From: Musa acuminata AAA Group
Lineage: Eukaryota > Streptophyta > Magnoliopsida > Zingiberales > Musaceae
Direction of reading: 5' to 3'
NCBI RefSeq assembly: GCF_036884655.1
Contig: NC_088359.1
Span: 17,426,501 to 17,490,500 of the forward strand
Length of the DNA: 64,000 nt
The position numbers and the translations under genes are program-made. Below the pieces are notes generated by a model that saw only the letters and a list, made by a program, of their open reading frames with translations, was not told the DNA's origin and did no database searches. Below are positions 11,000 through 20,801 of the stretch, piece by piece (the first letter of the stretch is position 1; every line of letters begins with the position of its first letter).

Positions 11000-11049
11000 G
11001 GCCCCAACCCAATTCAAATTTGGAGCTCAAAACGATCAAATCCCGGAAT

Positions 11050-11350
11050 TCCGGGACCATGCGGTTGCACCTCCTGACTGGAGAGGTTGCACCGCCTGGC
11101 AGAGCTCGAAGACTGAGCCTTTGGGCGGTGCTACCTCTGTCAGGGGCGGTTGCACCTCTCTGCCAGAGCTCGAAGACCGAGCTCAGGCGGTGCCACCTCT
11201 CTATCAGGGAGGTTGCACCGCCCAATCTAGCTCGAAGACTGAGCTCAGGCGGTGTCACCTCCTGGCTGGGGCGGTTGCACCGCCCAGTCTCGCTGGGAGA
11301 CTTAGCCCAAGCGGTGCCACCTCCTGGCCTAGGCGGTTGCACCTCCTGGT
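11050..11350. repeat. Roughly 61-bp tandem repeat rich in GCGGTTGCACC
   Basis: About four to five diverged copies. Each has a GCGGTGCCACCTC-like word, a GCGGTTGCACC word and CTCGAAGACTGAGC. The GC content is far above the surroundings. The same words reappear at 48110-48245 in S4, outside its LTR. ORFs on both strands here arise because the unit lacks stops, not because it encodes protein. Confidence 0.8.
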
Positions 11351-11842
11351 GCAATCAGGGTCCGAATGGTTAGCTCCATTCGGCCCAATTTCAGTCTTTC
11401 AGGGGCCCAATTGCCCCAAGATTAAGCTAATGGGATCATCTCCCATTTTCCAACTTAATCAACGTGCTAACTATGATTAGATCTAAGACAATTTCTGCAG
11501 CTTTGCTTCGGTGCGTCAATCGCTTCTTCCGGCGAGTTTCCGGCAAACTTCCGTCGATCATCCGATGAACCCTCGGTGATGCTCCTGCGGACTTCCGGCA
11601 AACTCCTGGACTTTGTGACGATCCACTTGGCGAGTTCCGACGAGCTTCGCTTGGCAAGCTTCTGAACTTCTCGGATCTGTTCTCGCAGAACCTCCGAAGA
11701 CCGTCCGAACTTCCGTCGAACTCTCGAACTCCCAACGTGATCATGAACTTGACTCCGGCGCAACTCCTGCTGCTTGTCTAACTTTCATCGTAGTTAATCC
11801 TGCACACTCAAAACAAAAACTTCGATCGGGACAATTAATCCT

Positions 11843-14338
11843 TTTTTTTGGTAAGTCAAAGTAAATTGATTATGTGTAAAGTTTCTACAAATAGCTTTAT
11901 CTATACAAGTCATAGACAAAGCCAAGTAACTCATAGAGTGCGAATGCGATAGTTATGACTACACATGCTGTAGACTATAACTACCTGTGGGTATATTATT
12001 TGGCATCATTCCCAAGATCTTTAGCTAATAGTAAAATTAAATTTGATAAAAATATCTTTTTCTCTTCGGGTGAAGTGCTCGGTTTTGAGATCATGCTCAA
12101 TACAGGATCTTGAGTCTCTAATAATCTCTTTCAAGAGCTGAGCATTGTTTGTGTGTTGACATTCAAAGATTCTATTACATCTCTCCTTTCACATCCACCA
12201 AATAGCGCATCTGAAAGTAACCTTTGCCAGTTGTGTAAGTGGCCCTTTTCATGAGAAACTTTGCATAAGGTCGCCTAGTTCTTGGTGTAAGTTTGGTTGC
12301 GGCAGTCTATTGAGTTCAAATCGCTGGAGAATCTCCTTCCATATCCATTTTGTATAAGCACAAGCAAAATAGAGGTGGTCAACAGTTTCTTCTTGTTGCA
12401 AACAAAGGGAGCATCGGTTAACATGATAGATACCTCTTCTTTTCATATTGTCTATTGTAGGTAGTTTATTGAGAAAGGCCTGCCATGTACATAAGGAGTG
12501 TCTTTGTGATCCCGGTCGATCCCATGTCCAACTGCTTGGGACCCACTTGTTATTTCTTTGCCTAATTTGATTCCATGCGGATGTGACACTAAATTTGCCA
12601 TTGTCATGAGGCCAAATAAGTATATCTGAAGAGTTGTTCCTGATTGGAATAGCTATGATAGTCGGCCAAAGTGATAACATTTCGGGAGAAATAGGATTAG
12701 GGAGACACCAGGTACCGTTAGCAATGAACTCGGAAACCTTCCAATCTTTGGGAGCCCCAAGATCTTTTCGTATTCTGTCGCCATATAATTGAAATATACT
12801 CTTTCCATTCACCCAAGGATCGTACCACATATTAGTACTAGTTCCAGAAGAGATTGCATAAGAAATGTATTTGATTAGCCAATTCCTTGGCTTTAAAATT
12901 CCTTTCCAAGCTGCAGAGTGGTATGTTCTTGTTGAAATTTCCCAGATTGATTCCTTTGAAAGATACCTAGCAGAAACCCATTGTGACCATAAGGAACATT
13001 TGTTTTACAAAAGATCCCACAATTGTTGTACCAGGCATGTTTGATTCCAATCTCTAGTATTTCTCAAGTTTAGCCCCCCTTCATCTTTCGGTTTGCAAAT
13101 GCTATCCCAATTTACCATATGCATTGCCTTATCATTTGTGTCATTCCAGAAGAAGTTCATTAATAACCGTTCAATATCTTGGAGAAGTCCAACAGGCAGA
13201 AGAAATGCATTACACCAATATATAGAGTAGGAGTGCAATACAGAACGGATGAGTTCGAGTCGTCCTGCTTTTGATAGAAGCCTATTTTTCCAAGAAGAAA
13301 TTATATTCTTTATTTTTTGCAGGATAGGCTGACAGTGGGTTTTGTGAATGCCTGTGGATATGAGCGGGAGACTCAAATAAGGAACTGGCAGGCTTCCCTC
13401 ACTAACCCCCAAAGTTTATGCAATAAAGACCTTATCCTCAACGTAAGGGCTCATATATACTTTACTTTTCGCATGATTTAACTGAAGTCCAGAAACCATA
13501 CCAAAGTCATTCATAATAGTAGCCAGGTTATTTACTGAAGTTGGATCATTTTGGAGAAAGATAAGTAAATCATCTGCAAATGTTATATGTGATATATGAA
13601 TAGAGCCAGCATTGGGTAACTTAATGCTGCCATTTAAGACTACATGTTCCAACATACAGCTAAGTCCTTTCATCGCAATAGTAAAGAGATACGGAGAGAG
13701 TGGATCACCTTGTCGGATGCCATTCGTGCTCCCAAAAAAACCAATAGGTGAGCCATTAAAGAGTATCGAAAACTTTGGAGTTTCCAGGCAAGATTGAATC
13801 CAATTAACCCATTGCTGTGGGAAGTTCATATCGAGGAGCATCTTATAGATAAATTTCCTATTAACTGAATCAAAGGCTTTCCGTAAATCAGCTTTAAAAC
13901 ATATTTTTGTCCCTCTTGCTTTTGAATGCAAATCTTTGACCAAGTCATTAGCAAGCAAAATGTTGTGATGTATACTTCTCCCTTTGATGAAAGCAGCTTG
14001 ATTTGGGCTAATGATCTTGTGTATTACCTTTTGCATTCTATTTGCTAATACTTTGGAGATGATCTTGTAAATAAAGTTGCATAATGATATGGGTCGATAG
14101 TTCTCTAGTGAATCAGCCCCTGCATTCTTCGGAATTAAAGAAATAAAGGTGCAATTCATCTCTCTAAGAATATGACCTGAAGAGAAAAAATGTTGGCAAG
14201 CCTTGATCACATCATTTCCAATAATAGACCAAGCAGTTTGGTAAAATTCAGCTGGAAATCCATCTGGACCTGGGCTTTTGTGCTTTGGTGACTTAAAGAC
14301 AACACATACAATTTCATCGTCAGTAATTGGGGCATTGA
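11843..14338 (-). mobile_element. LINE L1, 5'-truncated copy in the S1 LTR
   Basis: Plant L1-type LINE on the minus strand. The 3' end is ACTTACC plus an A-tract (T-tract on the plus strand at 11843-11849). The 5' end is truncated within ORF2 at 14338. It is flanked by the 13-bp duplication GACAATTAATCCT at 11830-11842 and 14339-14351. The unoccupied relative of the site is seen in S2 near 18900-18915. About 2.5 kb compared with about 6.1 kb for the full-length L3. Confidence 0.93.
12006..14338 (-). pseudogene. ORF2 of LINE L1: reverse transcriptase, 5'-truncated and frameshifted
   Basis: The reading frame enters inside ORF2 just before the RT domain (SPKHKSPGPDGFPAEFYQT) and keeps the palm motifs FKADLRKAFDSVN, GIRQGDPLSPYLF and FADDLLIF. 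After breaks near 13413 and 13004 it continues with the zinc-binding zf-RVT region (CTWQAFLNKLPTIDNMKRRG, CSLCLQQEETVDHLYFAC) and ends at the TGA 12008-12006. The endonuclease is missing by truncation. The apparent start MLRINCL is target DNA, not LINE sequence. There is no RNase H domain after zf-RVT in any copy here. Confidence 0.92.
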
Positions 14339-14715
14339 GACAATTAATCCTAAGCAATTAACCAAGTTGTCCGGCATGTCATTGGTCCCTCGACGCTTCG
14401 TCCGATTCTTCGGCGCATCGTCCTTTCCTACAGCCTATTGCCCAATCGGACAGTTGACTCCGCAACTCCGATATCCTTGGCACAATACCCGCTCTTCTTG
14501 GCCCGATGCCCGAGTCCACGGCCCGAAGCCTTTTGTCGATACGTCGACCGATCCACCGGCCCGACGTCCAATCTTCTGACATGTTCCTCCGGCACAACAT
14601 GATTTTCCTGCTTTAATTGTCTCATCCTGATCGAGGCATCCTGCGTCACTCAAAACGCAAATTAAATCATAAACATATATCAAGTAGTTTCATCATCAAA
14701 ATACGAGATTCAACA

Positions 14716-14794
14716 GGAACCCCTATAGAGTTCCAAGGAGGCCGATCCCCTAAAGAGATCAACCCCAAGTTTAGAATCTGCAAGGGTTCTACCA
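14716..14794 (+). repeat. LTR end of a second G2-family element, split by S1
   Basis: Seventy-nine bases match the inverted 3' end of the G2 LTR (5757-5835) with one mismatch and end CTACCA at 14794. The element was therefore in plus orientation. It is followed directly by LINE L2 sequence; the target-side half of its duplication would be TAAAG (14795-14799). The rest is beyond S1, left of the window. Confidence 0.85.
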
Positions 14795-16176
14795 TAAAGT
14801 TATATAAAGATATGTGTCGATAGTTCTCTAGTGAATCAGCCCCTGCATTCTTAGGAATTAAAGAAATAAAGTGCAATTCATCTCTCTATAAATATGCCCT
14901 GAAGAGAAAAAGTGTTGGCACGCTTTAATCACGTCATTACCGATAATAGACCATGTAATTTAGTAAAATTCAGCAGGAAATCCATCTGGACTAGGGCTTT
15001 TGTGCTTTGGTGACTTAAAGACAACTCTTACTATTTTGTCATCTCTAATTGGGGCATTGAGGATAGAAATGACACTCGAATCAAGCTTTCTAGTTTCTCA
15101 AGAAAAGGGCCACTTACACAACTGGCAAATGTTACTTTCAAATGCGCTATTTGGTGGATGTGGAAAGAGAGATGTAATAGAATCTTTGAATGTCAACACA
15201 CAAACAATGCTCAGCTCTTGAAAGAGATTATTAGAGACTCAAGATCCTGTATAGAGCATGATCTCAAAACCGAGCACTTCACCCGAAGAGAAAAAGATAT
15301 TTTTATCAAATTTAATTTTGCTATTAGCTAAAGATCTTGGGAATGATGCCAAATAATGTACCCACAGGTAGTTATAGTCTACAGCATGTGTAGTCATAAC
15401 TATCGCATTCGCACTCTATGAGTTACTTGGCTTTGTCTATGACTTGTATAGATAAAGCTATTTGTAGAAACTTTACACATAATCAATTTACTTTTACTTA
15501 CAAAAAAAAAGTTATTATTAGGTTGCCCCTCTTGGTTGAGTAAGGAATAAAAAAATTGCTCAGTGTATGCTTTAACCTCATCTAAATTCTCAATAAGATT
15601 GTTATCTTTGTCTCTACATTTCCTGATGTGGTTAACGGCTCTTCGAGTAGCAATGGAAGCATAAAAAAACATGTATTGGAATCCCCTAAAGTAAGCCAAT
15701 GCTGTCGAGACTTCTGTTTTGCAAAACTTTCCTCCGGCTTTAAGGCGTGCATAAAGTTATTTCTAGCTTCTATCACTTTGTCGATAAGATTCTCATCATG
15801 GGGCTGAAGTTGTAGCTCATGTTGCATTGCCAATAGTTCCTTTCTGCAAAATTGAACTCGGGTGATAATATTACCAATGGTATTTGTATTCCACTACCTT
15901 AAGATGGATGAAATGATCAGTAGCAGAAATAAACCAAGCATTAATAGAGTTAGGATGCCATAAGACCTATATTCTACCAAAAGTTTCATTCGAGTCATTG
16001 GTAAATAGTTCTGCGTCCGGCCATATTAAATTCTTTTGAGCTTGAACGCGCGATTGTTTCATTTTCGTTTCCACTAGAATAACAAAATCACATGCGGCAG
16101 ACTTGATTATTCTGTCGAGCTCCCGACATTTCTCAGGCTTATTAAGTCCACGAACATTCCAGCATGTTATCTTCTT
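14795..16176 (-). pseudogene. ORF2 of LINE L2 (endonuclease and start of RT), degenerate
   Basis: The start codon is changed (AAG where L3 and L4 have ATG, at 16176-16174). The endonuclease region is mostly absent: after the N-terminal part (to about 15950) the sequence joins at about 15890 to the linker that precedes RT. It then continues (LQPHDENLIDKVIEARNNFM, KQKSRQHWLTLGDSNT) and, past the inverted fragment, the beginning of RT. Multiple stops and frameshifts are present. Confidence 0.85.
15094..15510 (+). mobile_element. Inverted 3'-end fragment of the same LINE family inside L2
   Basis: This 417-bp piece is in plus orientation while L2 is minus. It starts TTTCTCAAGAAAAGGGCC, covers the ORF2 C-terminus and the 3' UTR, and ends ACTTAC plus nine A. 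L2 resumes at 15511. Compared with L3 and L4, about 15 bases of the host LINE (CGGCTCCACATGAAT) are missing at the site, and I see no target duplication. A 5'-truncated insertion with target deletion fits. Confidence 0.87.
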
Positions 16177-16215
16177 TAGTAATAAACAAATGAAAAAGGT
16201 GGTAAGGTATTCATC

Positions 16216-17863
16216 CTACGACTTTGGATGGACTATACCATCCTTTTTTTTATCCTTTGGTTTTGTATTTTCCTCCCGCACAATATCCTTACCTTTTATG
16301 ACTTTATTCCTATATTTATCCACTTCATCTACAGCTTTCAGATGTTTAAACTTTAAAATACCGTGAATCATGTGGTCTTGATTGGCAGGGTTTGTTGAAG
16401 CATGATAAGATTGTTGCGGCACAATATCCTGGTTAGTACTTGTTGGAGCAACTTGGCTAGAGAGGTTTATTGGGGCATGAGTTTGTTGAGACAAAATATC
16501 CTTGTTGGCGATGTTTGTTGCGGCCTGAGTTTGTTGAGGAAGAATATCCTTGCTAGCGAGATTTGTTTGGGCCTGAGTTCATTGAGCTATTGTGGATGGA
16601 TCCTGTAATATCCCATTAGTCCCACATCGGAAGTGGGGAATGTGTATGATTAGCTTATAAGGGCCTGATGAGTGTACTACGTTACCTCCGGCTTAAGCAT
16701 TTTGGTCCGTGGTTGCAAGGACCAAAATGGAGTTATTGGCCAGTTAGCTCATCAGACCCGGGTCGTGACAGATCCGATGATATTGAAAGAGATGAAGTTC
16801 CTGACTTATGCTTCTCTTGTCCACTTGTACCATGGGAAACTTCTATTGTGGAAGGCTCAGACATTATAGGAAGAGGTAAAGTTTTGGATTTATCCTTCTG
16901 TCCGCGGTGCTGTCCATGTGAGTCAGAATGCTCAATAGTCTTCGCCACCATCAGTGCTACTGCCATTAGAGAAGACTCGCTTTATTGTTGAGGCGCTTGA
17001 CGTGGTCGATAGACCTTTGTGATCAGTTTTAGAGTTTGTTGACAAGCTCCATTTGCATGACCAAAAGATAAGCAACGCTGAGATCGTTGTGGCTTCCAGG
17101 AATATGAGACATGTACCTTCCGAGTGTTCCCATCAAGATCATGATAGAAAACCTCATTAGGAAGATCTTCGTCAGAAGAAACCAGTACACATGCTCGTGC
17201 AAATGTTAATCTCGTCTGAGCTGCTATTGCTTTGTCGATGTAGAGTGGCTGTCCCAGAGTGCTGCATAACTTTGCAATAAAACGTCGACTCCAAAGATAT
17301 AGAGGAAGACCTTGAAAGGATACCCATAATGGAATGGACTGTAGGCTATCTAACTCCAAACGGACATCAGGAGACCAGCGTCATAGAATCATTGGATGGC
17401 CGCGAATAGTCCAGAATCCTTTGACGTTCTCCAGCATATGAAGATCAAATGATGATATACCCCATCGAGTTTTGATAAATGAGGATAGTGGGAAATAAGA
17501 TGTTTTGAGACCTACCACATAGCCAACAATTGCCATAGACTATGTCTCAATAAGCTCTACTGAATCAGTAGTCTCGTATACAGCAATCTTCTTATCAGCC
17601 TGAACTTCTAGAGTAAAGAATTCCAAGCTTAGATCTGAACTTCCAACCGGAGCCTTGAAGAGGCTAGTCCAAGGCCGAGGGTCACTAGAAATGAGAGCAG
17701 GCTGCCGCGATCTAAAGCGCGACCTGCTTCGATGCTGCTTCGTCGAAGGAGTTTCTCTCTGGAGAGGATATGGTGGAGCAACTTGAGGGGTAACGGTAGG
17801 GAGTCTTGCCATCGTATCAACCCTCTCGCCACCGTTGCCAGCTCTAGGGGCCGTCGCTACCAT
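16216..17863 (-). pseudogene. ORF1 of LINE L2 (DUF4283 and CCHC knuckle), broken
   Basis: The ATG at 17863 starts a frame homologous to L4 ORF1. It has a stop at 17542-17540, a deletion of about 70 bases near 17420, further stops, and the TRIM solo LTR at 16604-16770. The knuckle appears as CLSFGHANGAC but the first Cys pair is altered (SQRCLSFG). The C-terminal Gln/Thr repeat (QQTHAPINLSSQ) and the lysine-rich end (KDKKKDGIVHPKS) are kept. ORF1 proteins bind element RNA in the ribonucleoprotein particle. This copy cannot be functional. Confidence 0.88.
16604..16770 (+). repeat. Solo LTR of the TRIM family (167 bp), T1
   Basis: TGTAATATCC to GGTCGTGACA, the same length as both LTRs of T2 (52376-52906) with few substitutions. 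It is flanked by the exact 5-bp duplication GATCC at 16599-16603 and 16771-16775. The uninterrupted site (GGACGGATCCAATG) is visible in L4 near 62503-62516. Produced by LTR-LTR recombination. Confidence 0.95.
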
Positions 17864-18314
17864 GTTTGATCCCTCTTCTGGTCGCCACTACAGAATTGTC
17901 GCCATAGGGAAAAGCCATCGCTGCAGTATATCAGATTGCCGCTACAGTACCGTCGCCGTAGGGAGATTTGGTCGCCGCTACAGTATCGTCGCCCTTGGGG
18001 AGAAGCCGGCGCTACAGGAGATCCGATCACCACTACAGTAGCTTCGCCCTAGGGAGATCAGATCGTTGCTACAGTACCGTCGCTCGTGGGAGAAAGCCAA
18101 CGCTGCAGGAGTCAGATCGCTTTAGGGAGATATGATAGCCGCTACAGTACCGTCGCCCTTGGGAAACAACCGACGCAGTAGGAAATCAGATCAACGCTAC
18201 AGTCCCATCGCCCTAGGGAGATCTGATCATCGCTATAGTGTCATTGCCCGTCGCCCGTGGGAGAAAGCCAACGCTGCAGGAGTCAGGTCGCCCTAGATCT
18301 GGCCACCGCTACTA
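17864..18314 (-). repeat. 5' UTR of LINE L2 with degenerate CTACAGT repeats
   Basis: GC-rich irregular repeats of about 40 to 70 bases containing GCCGCTACAGTRTCGTCGCC, GGGAGAAAGCCAACGCTGCAGGAG and CCCTAGGGAGATC. The array is about 450 bp here, 785 bp in L3 and at least 404 bp in L4. Probably the internal promoter region of the LINE; no ORF is credible. Confidence 0.75.
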
Positions 18315-19702
18315 TTGCTTTATTTAGTATTTCTCTTCCAGACTTAATGGAGTTTTCATGAGCCTAAATGATTTGATATCAATCTATCAAGTCTATTTCA
18401 TATCAATGCTCCATGATTTTTGACATATAAAAATGCATCTCTCATAGATTTATCTTGAATCTTTAATCAAGAAAGGGATTTGATAAAATGATTCTTTCAT
18501 TTGAATTCTGTAAGACATATTCAAACCTAATTTGGTTGGCCCAAATCCAACCAATTACGTGCTAACTATGATTCCTAAGACATATTCTAAACTAAACAAG
18601 TCCATAAGTCTAGTTTCTTCCTGCGAGCTTCCATCGATCTTCCGACGTACTTCTAACGATCTCTCGACAATGTTCCAGTGGACAACCGGCAAGCTCCTGG
18701 ACTTCACAACAATCTTCTTGGTGAGTTCCGATGAGCTACTTTGGCAAGCTCTAGGAATTCTCGGCAGAAATTTCGACGAACGTCCGGACTTCCGACGAAC
18801 TCTCAAACTCCCAACGAAATCGCATCCTTGACTCCGGGACATCATTTTGCTCCATGCCTTGCTATCATAGTGAATCCTGCACATGTAAAAGACACTTCGA
18901 TATAGATAATTAATACTAATTATTGAATCATGTTGTCCAGCAAGTTATTGGTCCCTCGACGCTTCGTCTGATTCTTCGGTGCATCGTCGTCTCTTGCGGC
19001 CTATTGCCCAATCGGCCAGTTGTCTTTGCAACTCGATATCCTTGGCGTAATATCCACTCTTCTTAACCCAATGCCCGAATCCATGGCTCGAAGTCTTCTA
19101 TCGATACGCCGATCGATCCTCCGGCTCGACGTCCAATCTTCTGACATGTTTTCTTCTGGCACAACATGATTCTTCTTGCTTTATTTGTCTCATCCTGATC
19201 GAAGCATCCTGCGTCACTCAAAAGACAGATCAAATCATAAACACTTATCAATTGGTTTCATCATCAAAATATGAGATTCAATAATCTCCCCCTTTTTGAT
19301 GATGACAACTAATTGATGACTGAGTTAACCTTAATCCCCAGAGTTTAAACAAACTCCCCCTATCAATATGTCATATTGATAGAGACTCTTGGATTCAAAA
19401 ATCCAAACAAACATGTCATGATTAAAATCATGCATAACATCAACATACTTCTCCCCCTTTGTCATCAACCAAAAGGAGAAGTTTCAACTATCAAGTGTTT
19501 GTGATATTCAAATTTAGATCATTGCATAATAAACATAATTTCTAAATTTATCATTATGTAAGCTAGCAATAATTTTATAGCATTTTAAAACATTCAAGCT
19601 AGCAATTTTGAGATGTTCAAGAAGGCAACTTTTGCTTCTTGAAATATGCAAGTTAGCAATCTTTGGTGATGTTCAAGATAGCAATTTTTGCCTCTTCTTG
19701 AA
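18315..19702 (-). mobile_element. SIRE element S2: 3' LTR and adjacent internal region
   Basis: The minus strand has a purine tract (AAAAAGGGGGAGAT, 19297-19284) followed by an LTR that starts with a mutated TATTGAATC at 19283 and runs to about 18315, where LINE L2 begins. It shares blocks with the S1 LTR (TTGGTCCCTCGACGCTTCGT, CAACTCGATATCCTTGGC). The internal part 19284-19702 is AT-rich and non-coding, with CAAGCTAGCAATTTTGAGAT blocks as in S1 near 7800. It is cut at about 19702. Confidence 0.8.
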
Positions 19703-20040
19703 ATGTGTTACTACCTTCTGCGAATATATGATCGTGTTTCAAAGTTTAGTATTTTCCGAATAGGTGTTTAGACGTAAATCAGTTTTATCGTATGAACATC
19801 ATATTTCAGTTTGCGCTTACATTTTGATTTCTATCATAACTGCAAACTGCCCTTATAGATTCGCTTTAACTGCATCTTACTTGATCAAAAGTTAAAGTGA
19901 TTTACGGATCAGCGTTTCTACCGAAATCGCTCTTATCGTACGAACGCAGTTTTAATCATCGAAAGTTTTCCGCTGCACTAATTCACCCCCCCCACCCCTT
20001 AGTGCTCTTGATCCTAACAATTGGTATCAGAGCGGGGTTA
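19703..20040 (+). mobile_element. SIRE fragment S3 in plus orientation: LTR end and primer site
   Basis: Plus-strand LTR 3' end (CGCTGCACTAATTC, C-run, GATCCTAACA ending at 20019), then the primer site TGGTATCAGAGC at 20022-20033 and seven more bases, after which S4 begins. The left end at about 19703 is abrupt and does not start with an LTR terminus, so this is an LTR fragment joined to S2 by rearrangement. Confidence 0.8.
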
Positions 20041-20041
20041 A

Positions 20042-20165
20042 TGTTAGGATCAAGAGCACTAAGAGGGGGGGGTGAATTAGTGCAGCGAAAATCTTTCGAC
20101 GATAAAAAAAAACATTCGAATGATAAAAGCGATTTCGGTGTGAAAGCCAATTCTAAGATTACTTT
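20042..20165 (-). repeat. S4 3' LTR, terminal segment
   Basis: Starts TGTTAGGATCAAGAG with the G-run seen in S1 (10027 onward). Interrupted at 20165 by G3 with target duplication ACTTT (20161-20165 and 30066-30070). The ORF on the minus strand reaching into it is chance. Confidence 0.87.
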
Positions 20166-20773
20166 TGACAGGGGTAAAAAAATTGATTTGACATAACACC
20201 CCGGATTTGACGTAATACACCCCCACGCCGGACACCCTGCGCGGCACGTGTCTCCTGAACGAGCATTAACGACGACACGACGCGCACCTACACCCACCAT
20301 ACCGAAGCAACCTCCTCGGCTGACCCCTCGTGGCCGATCAAGGCAGGGGAAGGCACTGACTGACACCCCCCATACCCTGCGGCAGCTCGGCCTTCCACGC
20401 AACAACCACAACGACAGACGCCATCAGAGGTACGGCCCAGCCCCGATAGGATGGCACACCAGGTTACATCAAACCCACTTATAAATACCCCTTGGCTCCC
20501 AACAGGAAGGGGGGGACAATCTCAAAAAAATACTCCATTCTGCTTCACTAACTTAATCGTCGGAGGGGCCAAGCTGAGCAACGGGCCCGACCTGTGTGCA
20601 GGTACTCGACCGCCACTTAATCCGCCCGACTTCACGAGACTTTCCGGCCAGCGGCCTCCGTGGCAGCCAACGCAACCACCCAAGAGGAGCCACGTCTGAT
20701 CCCAGCCATTTGGAGCCCTGAACCGGCCGCGTCGACCCCGAGGTCACGGCTGAAAAAGTTACTTACCGTAACA
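20166..20773 (+). repeat. 5' LTR of G3
   Basis: TGACAGGGGTAAAA to TACCGTAACA, 608 bp, matched end to end by the 3' LTR at 29458-30065. Contains the TATA box. Short ORFs on both strands are not conserved between the two LTRs. Confidence 0.95.
20480..20487 (+). promoter_or_regulatory. TATA box in the G3 5' LTR
   Basis: TATAAATA followed by CCCC, about 315 bases from the LTR start. The same motif is at 29772-29779 in the 3' LTR. Confidence 0.65.
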
Positions 20774-20776
20774 GAT

Positions 20777-20790
20777 TGGCGCTAGAAGGA
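20777..20790 (+). other. Primer binding site of G3 (not initiator Met)
   Basis: TGGCGCTAGAAGGA starts three bases after the LTR end. It differs from the Met-type site of the other elements here. A TGGCGC start is usual for Tat and Athila relatives. I do not assign the tRNA. Confidence 0.75.
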
Positions 20791-20801
20791 GGGCCATCCA
20801 A

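Larger units (their letters stand above)
6194..14715 (-). mobile_element. Ty1/copia SIRE-type element S1, non-autonomous, interrupted by L1 and G2
   Basis: Minus-strand order is 5' LTR (14715-10027, holding LINE L1), primer site (10024-10013), gag (9976-9062), 2.7 kb of AT-rich non-coding DNA, polypurine tract (6380-6367), and the first 173 bp of the 3' LTR (6366-6194), where G2 cuts it. Both LTRs begin TGTTGAATCTCG. No protease, integrase or RT is present between gag and the 3' LTR, so S1 cannot move on its own. It sits in an LTR of the G2 family (14716-14794); the target-side half of its duplication would be GGAAC at 14716-14720. Confidence 0.88.
10027..14715 (-). repeat. 5' LTR of S1 (about 2.19 kb without the inserted LINE)
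   Basis: The LTR starts TGTTGAATCTCG (14715) and ends CCTAACA (10027). It is interrupted by L1 at 11843-14338. It contains a G-run next to its end (about 10050-10061), a minisatellite (10135-10560), a TATA box (10992-10999) and a 61-bp tandem repeat (11050-11350). ORFs of 64 to 132 codons in this interval come from these repeats. Related LTRs are in S2 and S4. Confidence 0.87.
14795..18314 (-). mobile_element. LINE L2, 5' part with several insertions
   Basis: Same LINE family as L1, L3 and L4, minus strand: 5' UTR repeats (about 18314-17864), ORF1 (17863-16216), ORF2 (16176 onward). It is broken by an inverted LINE fragment (15094-15510), a solo TRIM LTR (16604-16770) and a G2-family LTR at 14794. 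Its 3' half is not in the window. The 5' boundary is set by the end of the CTACAGT-rich repeats after GCCCTAGATCTGG and is uncertain by about 20 bases. Confidence 0.87.

Noticed and set aside
10975..11763. Overlapping ORFs of 98 to 132 codons
   Set aside because: Products of the GC-rich 61-bp LTR repeat and adjacent LTR sequence; no conserved domain, and similar LTR copies do not keep the frames.
16668..16991. ORFs across the TRIM solo LTR in L2
   Set aside because: They combine LTR and antisense LINE ORF1 sequence and are broken in the other LINE copies.
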